Shown: one piece after another, positions 61,476 to 64,000 of the stretch
Numbering within the stretch: position 1 is the first letter of the stretch
How the letters are laid out: each line of letters opens with the position of its first letter
Origin: Janthinobacterium sp. PAMC25594
GTDB taxonomy: Bacteria; Pseudomonadota; Gammaproteobacteria; Burkholderiales; Burkholderiaceae_D
Assembly (NCBI RefSeq): GCF_019443505.1
Contig: NZ_CP080377.1
Coordinates: 62,001 to 126,000, forward strand
Reading direction: 5' to 3'
Length of the DNA stretch: 64,000 nucleotides
Made by a program: the position numbers and the translations under genes
Notes under the pieces: generated by a model
The model's database searches: none
What the model saw: only the letters and a program-made list of their open reading frames with translations
Told to the model about the DNA's origin: nothing

Positions 61476-62906
61476 TTGAAACATAAATATCTGCCCCTCC
61501 TCATCGCTGTCGCATGCGCCGGCTTGGCTTCCACCGCCCAGGCATCGGGCTACCGTTTCGGTTCGCAAAGCGTTTCCGCCCAGGGTACGGCCGATGCCAG
61601 CGGCGCCGAAGCGGCCGACTCTTCGACCATTTTCTACAACCCGGCCGGCCTGTCGCGCCTGGAGGGCACGCAGTTCGTGGGCGGCGGCACCCTGGTGGTA
61701 CCGCATTCGACGTTCCAGGACAAGGGATCCTTCAATTTCACGGGCAAGCCCACGGGCGGCACGACCAAGGACTACGTGCCGAATGCGGTCTTTGCGCCAG
61801 CCGTGTATGCCAGCAAAAAAATCGATGAGCAATGGACCGTCGGCATGGGCCTGTTCGTGCCCTACGGCGCCAAGCTCGATTACGGCAACAGCTGGAGCGG
61901 CCGCTATGCGATCACCAACATCAAGCTCGAAGCCATCGCCCTGAATCCTTCCGTTTCGTTCAAGCTGGACCAGCACCACTCGTTCGGTTTCGGTATCACG
62001 GCCGAATACATGAAGGCGGAACTGGGCCAGGCGGTGGACGTGCCGGGTACGGTCAAGGCCCTGAGCGCGAATCCGGTCATCTCGGGGGCTTTCCTGGCGA
62101 GTGTAGCTAAGGCGCAAGGCCTGGCTGCCGCGAATGCGGCCGGCATTGCACTGCAGGGCGCCAAGGATGGCCACGCCTCGATGGATGGCAACGACTGGGG
62201 TTTCGGCTTCAACTTGGGCTATCTGTACCAGATGAATGAGGGCACGCGCTTCGGTATTTCCTACCGTTCGTCGATTTCGCACAAGCTGAAAGGCGACACG
62301 ATCTGGGACTTCTCGCAAGTGTCGAACAATGCGGCTGTGAATGGCTTCATCAGCGGTGCATCGGGCAAGGTCAATTCCAAGGCGCTGGTCGAACTGCGCA
62401 CGCCGGAAACCGTATCGATCAACGCCTTCCACCAGATGGATGATCGTTGGGCCTTGATGGGCGACGTCACATGGACCCGCACTTCGCGTCTGCAGAACCT
62501 GGACATCCAGTTCCCGCCGACGGCCGAAGGCGCCGAGCGCATTCGCCAGAACTGGAAAGACACTTACCGCGTCTCGCTGGGTACCAACTACAAGTACAGT
62601 GAAAACCTGCTGTTGCGCGCCGGTATCGCCCACGACCAGGCACCGGTACCCAGCGCGGAACTGCGCCACCCGGCCTTGCCGGACAGCGACCGCATGCAGT
62701 ATTCGGTCGGCGCGAACTGGAAGCTGAACGCCAATTCCTCGATCGACCTGGCCTACAGCTATATCGACTTCAAGGATGCTGACGTCAATTACACAAACGA
62801 CTGCTCGCCGGTTAAAAAGGGTTGCACCGGCAACGGTGAAACCACCAAGGGCCTGTTCAAGACCCGCATGCAGTTGATCGGTCTCGCTTACAACTACAAG
62901 TTCTAA
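61476..62906 (+). CDS. FadL/OmpP1-family outer-membrane transporter
   Basis: A 476-aa outer-membrane channel for long-chain fatty acids or other hydrophobic compounds. The signal peptide is MKHKYLPLLIAVACAGLAST to about AQAS. The mature N-terminus GYRFGSQSVSAQGTADA and SSTIFYNPAGLSRLEG with its NPA motif are diagnostic; the barrel follows and ends in YNYKF with the terminal Phe required for assembly. AAGAGAGA precedes the ATG. It is followed by a strong terminator. The substrate is inferred from the family. Confidence 0.9.
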   Translation: MKHKYLPLLIAVACAGLASTAQASGYRFGSQSVSAQGTADASGAEAADSSTIFYNPAGLSRLEGTQFVGGGTLVVPHSTFQDKGSFNFTGKPTGGTTKDYVPNAVFAPAVYASKKIDEQWTVGMGLFVPYGAKLDYGNSWSGRYAITNIKLEAIALNPSVSFKLDQHHSFGFGITAEYMKAELGQAVDVPGTVKALSANPVISGAFLASVAKAQGLAAANAAGIALQGAKDGHASMDGNDWGFGFNLGYLYQMNEGTRFGISYRSSISHKLKGDTIWDFSQVSNNAAVNGFISGASGKVNSKALVELRTPETVSINAFHQMDDRWALMGDVTWTRTSRLQNLDIQFPPTAEGAERIRQNWKDTYRVSLGTNYKYSENLLLRAGIAHDQAPVPSAELRHPALPDSDRMQYSVGANWKLNANSSIDLAYSYIDFKDADVNYTNDCSPVKKGCTGNGETTKGLFKTRMQLIGLAYNYKF

Positions 62907-62942
62907 GCAGGTAGTGGCGGCCGACCCGGCCGCCATGAAAGG

Positions 62943-62970
62943 AAAAAAGCGCCTTCGGGCGCTTTTTTTT
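62943..62970 (+). terminator. Intrinsic terminator of the FadL-type gene
   Basis: GCGCC-TTCG-GGCGC preceded by A6 and followed by T8. The A/T flanks extend the stem, so it could work in both directions and also serve the convergent aldolase-like gene. Confidence 0.92.
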
Positions 62971-62992
62971 GGTGCATGGGTTTTCGGAGGTT

Positions 62993-63022
62993 GTCGGGTT
63001 ACGCGCTGCGCGCTAACCCGAC
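62993..63022. repeat. REP-like palindrome, second copy
   Basis: GTCGGGTTA (62993-63001) and TAACCCGAC (63014-63022) with CGCGC units between, followed by CTACC. It is related to the element at 20855-20955 and lies between the converging FadL and aldolase-like genes. Confidence 0.7.
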
Positions 63023-63040
63023 CTACCCGACCTGCGCTGC

Positions 63041-64000
63041 TCAGGTCCTGGCGCGCATGGCCTGGTCCAGCAAGGTCAATGCCAGCCGCACGCTGTCGTC
63101 GGGCAGTTCCAGCAACTGATCCCCCACATACCATTCCACCACGCTGTGCCCGGGCAGGGCGGCATGGCTGGCGCGGGCAAACAGCCAGATGCCGTGGTCT
63201 TGCGCCACCTGGTTGCGGATGGCGAGGGCGCGCTCGCGCGAGACGGGCAAGTGCAGGTGCAGCATGTTGGCCTGCGGCTGGGCGGGGTTGACGGCGATGT
63301 TCGGAAAGTCGCGCAGCAGGGCGTACAGCCACTGCGTGCGTTCGAAATAGCGGGGCATGGCGGCGAGGCGCGCGTCGAACTGCATGGCGGCGGCCACCAC
63401 GTAGGGAGTGCGGTGCACGATGTTGCCGCCCTGGCGGTGGAACCACGCGCGCGCCCGTTCGACAAAGCCGCGGCTGCCGGCCAGCATGGCGCCACCGAGG
63501 CCGCCGATGCCCTTGTACAGCGAGACATACACGGAATCGAAGCCGTCGCAGATGGCGGGCAGCGGCTGGCCAAAACCCGCTTGCGCTTCCCACAGGCGCG
63601 CGCCGTCCATGTGCAGGTGGATATTGTGTTCGCGGCAGTGCCGCTTGATGTCGTTCAACTCATCCCAGGACGGGCACTGGCCGCCGATTTCGCGCATCGG
63701 CAGTTCGACCTGGACGGCGCCCAGCGCATCGGGCACGGCACGCAAGTCGTCCACCGTCCACGGACGCTGCGGGTCGCCGATCATCAAACCCTTGAAGTGA
63801 TCGAGCAATGCATGGTTGCCACGCTCGTGGCGCAGGATGTGCGACGTGGGATGCAGCGCCACCAGGCGCGAACCCCGGTCCTGGCAAGCCAGGCGCAGGG
63901 CCGTCACCTGCGTCATGGTGCCCGTGATGCAGAACACGGCCGCCTCGAATCCCAGCAGGCTGGCGACCTTGTTTTCGAACCGTTCGATCAGCGCGCCTTC
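63041..64000 (-). CDS. Threonine-aldolase-like PLP enzyme, 5' end outside window
   Basis: A fold-type I PLP enzyme of the beta-eliminating lyase/low-specificity threonine aldolase group, cleaving beta-hydroxy amino acids to glycine and an aldehyde. The 319 visible residues lack the true N-terminus; the frame is open through base 64000, where FENKVASLLGFEAAVF, usual for the family start, is read. Visible are HPTSHI, HLHMDGARLWEA with the cofactor Asp, and the Schiff-base Lys in SLYKGIGGLGGAML. An internal GTG near 63937 is not the start. It is convergent with the FadL-type gene. Confidence 0.85.
   Translation of the reverse strand, partial: EGALIERFENKVASLLGFEAAVFCITGTMTQVTALRLACQDRGSRLVALHPTSHILRHERGNHALLDHFKGLMIGDPQRPWTVDDLRAVPDALGAVQVELPMREIGGQCPSWDELNDIKRHCREHNIHLHMDGARLWEAQAGFGQPLPAICDGFDSVYVSLYKGIGGLGGAMLAGSRGFVERARAWFHRQGGNIVHRTPYVVAAAMQFDARLAAMPRYFERTQWLYALLRDFPNIAVNPAQPQANMLHLHLPVSRERALAIRNQVAQDHGIWLFARASHAALPGHSVVEWYVGDQLLELPDDSVRLALTLLDQAMRART

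Overview
The window looks like chromosome from a high-GC betaproteobacterium of the family Oxalobacteraceae, most likely Janthinobacterium or a close relative. This is inferred from gene content (a PEP-CTERM protein, RpfE-type gene next to recJ, lolCD-tatD, betaproteobacterial Dcd), from codon use and from REP-like palindromes; no rRNA or other marker gene is present to prove it. No tRNA, rRNA, CRISPR array, insertion sequence or prophage was seen.

Layout. 1-5.8 kb: a sedolisin-type lipoprotein protease cut by the window edge, a FosA-like glyoxalase-fold protein with altered fosfomycin-loop residues, an RDD membrane protein, and recJ with its RpfE-type neighbour. 6-15.3 kb: a type I secretion locus. 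A 1170-aa SdrD-like repeat protein, a PEP-CTERM protein and a strong terminator are followed by an overlapping ABC/HlyD/TolC operon. 15.4-20.8 kb: tandem lolC/E-like permeases, lolD, tatD and a sorbosone-dehydrogenase-like propeller. 21-28 kb: an orphan Tae4-type amidase effector, a Suv3-like helicase, a methyltransferase, comEC and a membrane protein. 28-32.2 kb: LysR/TSUP divergent pair, HAD phosphatase, hydrolase, dcd. 32.2-36.2 kb: a CpxRA/CpxP-like stress module in which TTTAC-N5-TTTAC boxes lie before both the cpxP-like and the FlxA-like genes.

36.3-46.5 kb is the most unusual part. After a collapsed intradiol-dioxygenase-like pseudogene comes a canonical sigma-54 promoter (36863-36878) with upstream dyads. 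It faces an eight-gene tight operon: three paralogous small proteins (two with glycine-zipper cores) sharing a C-terminal GRWxRxGxxIV tag, a HEVGH metallopeptidase-like protein, a 719-aa protein of unknown family, an AONS-like PLP enzyme, a GIY-YIG protein interrupted by a G7 frameshift, and an amidohydrolase. A convergent GAFTGA-type sigma-54 activator closes the locus. I do not recognise this as a described system.

46.6-64 kb: an Orn/Lys/Arg decarboxylase; folA and thyA, which are often neighbours, separated by about 8 kb holding a hydrolase, a reduced ter cluster (TerD, TerA-like, TerF-like), a TonB-dependent receptor with a possible Fur box, and a SUKH-domain protein; then a GGDEF-EAL membrane protein, a FadL-type porin and a threonine-aldolase-like gene that runs off the end.
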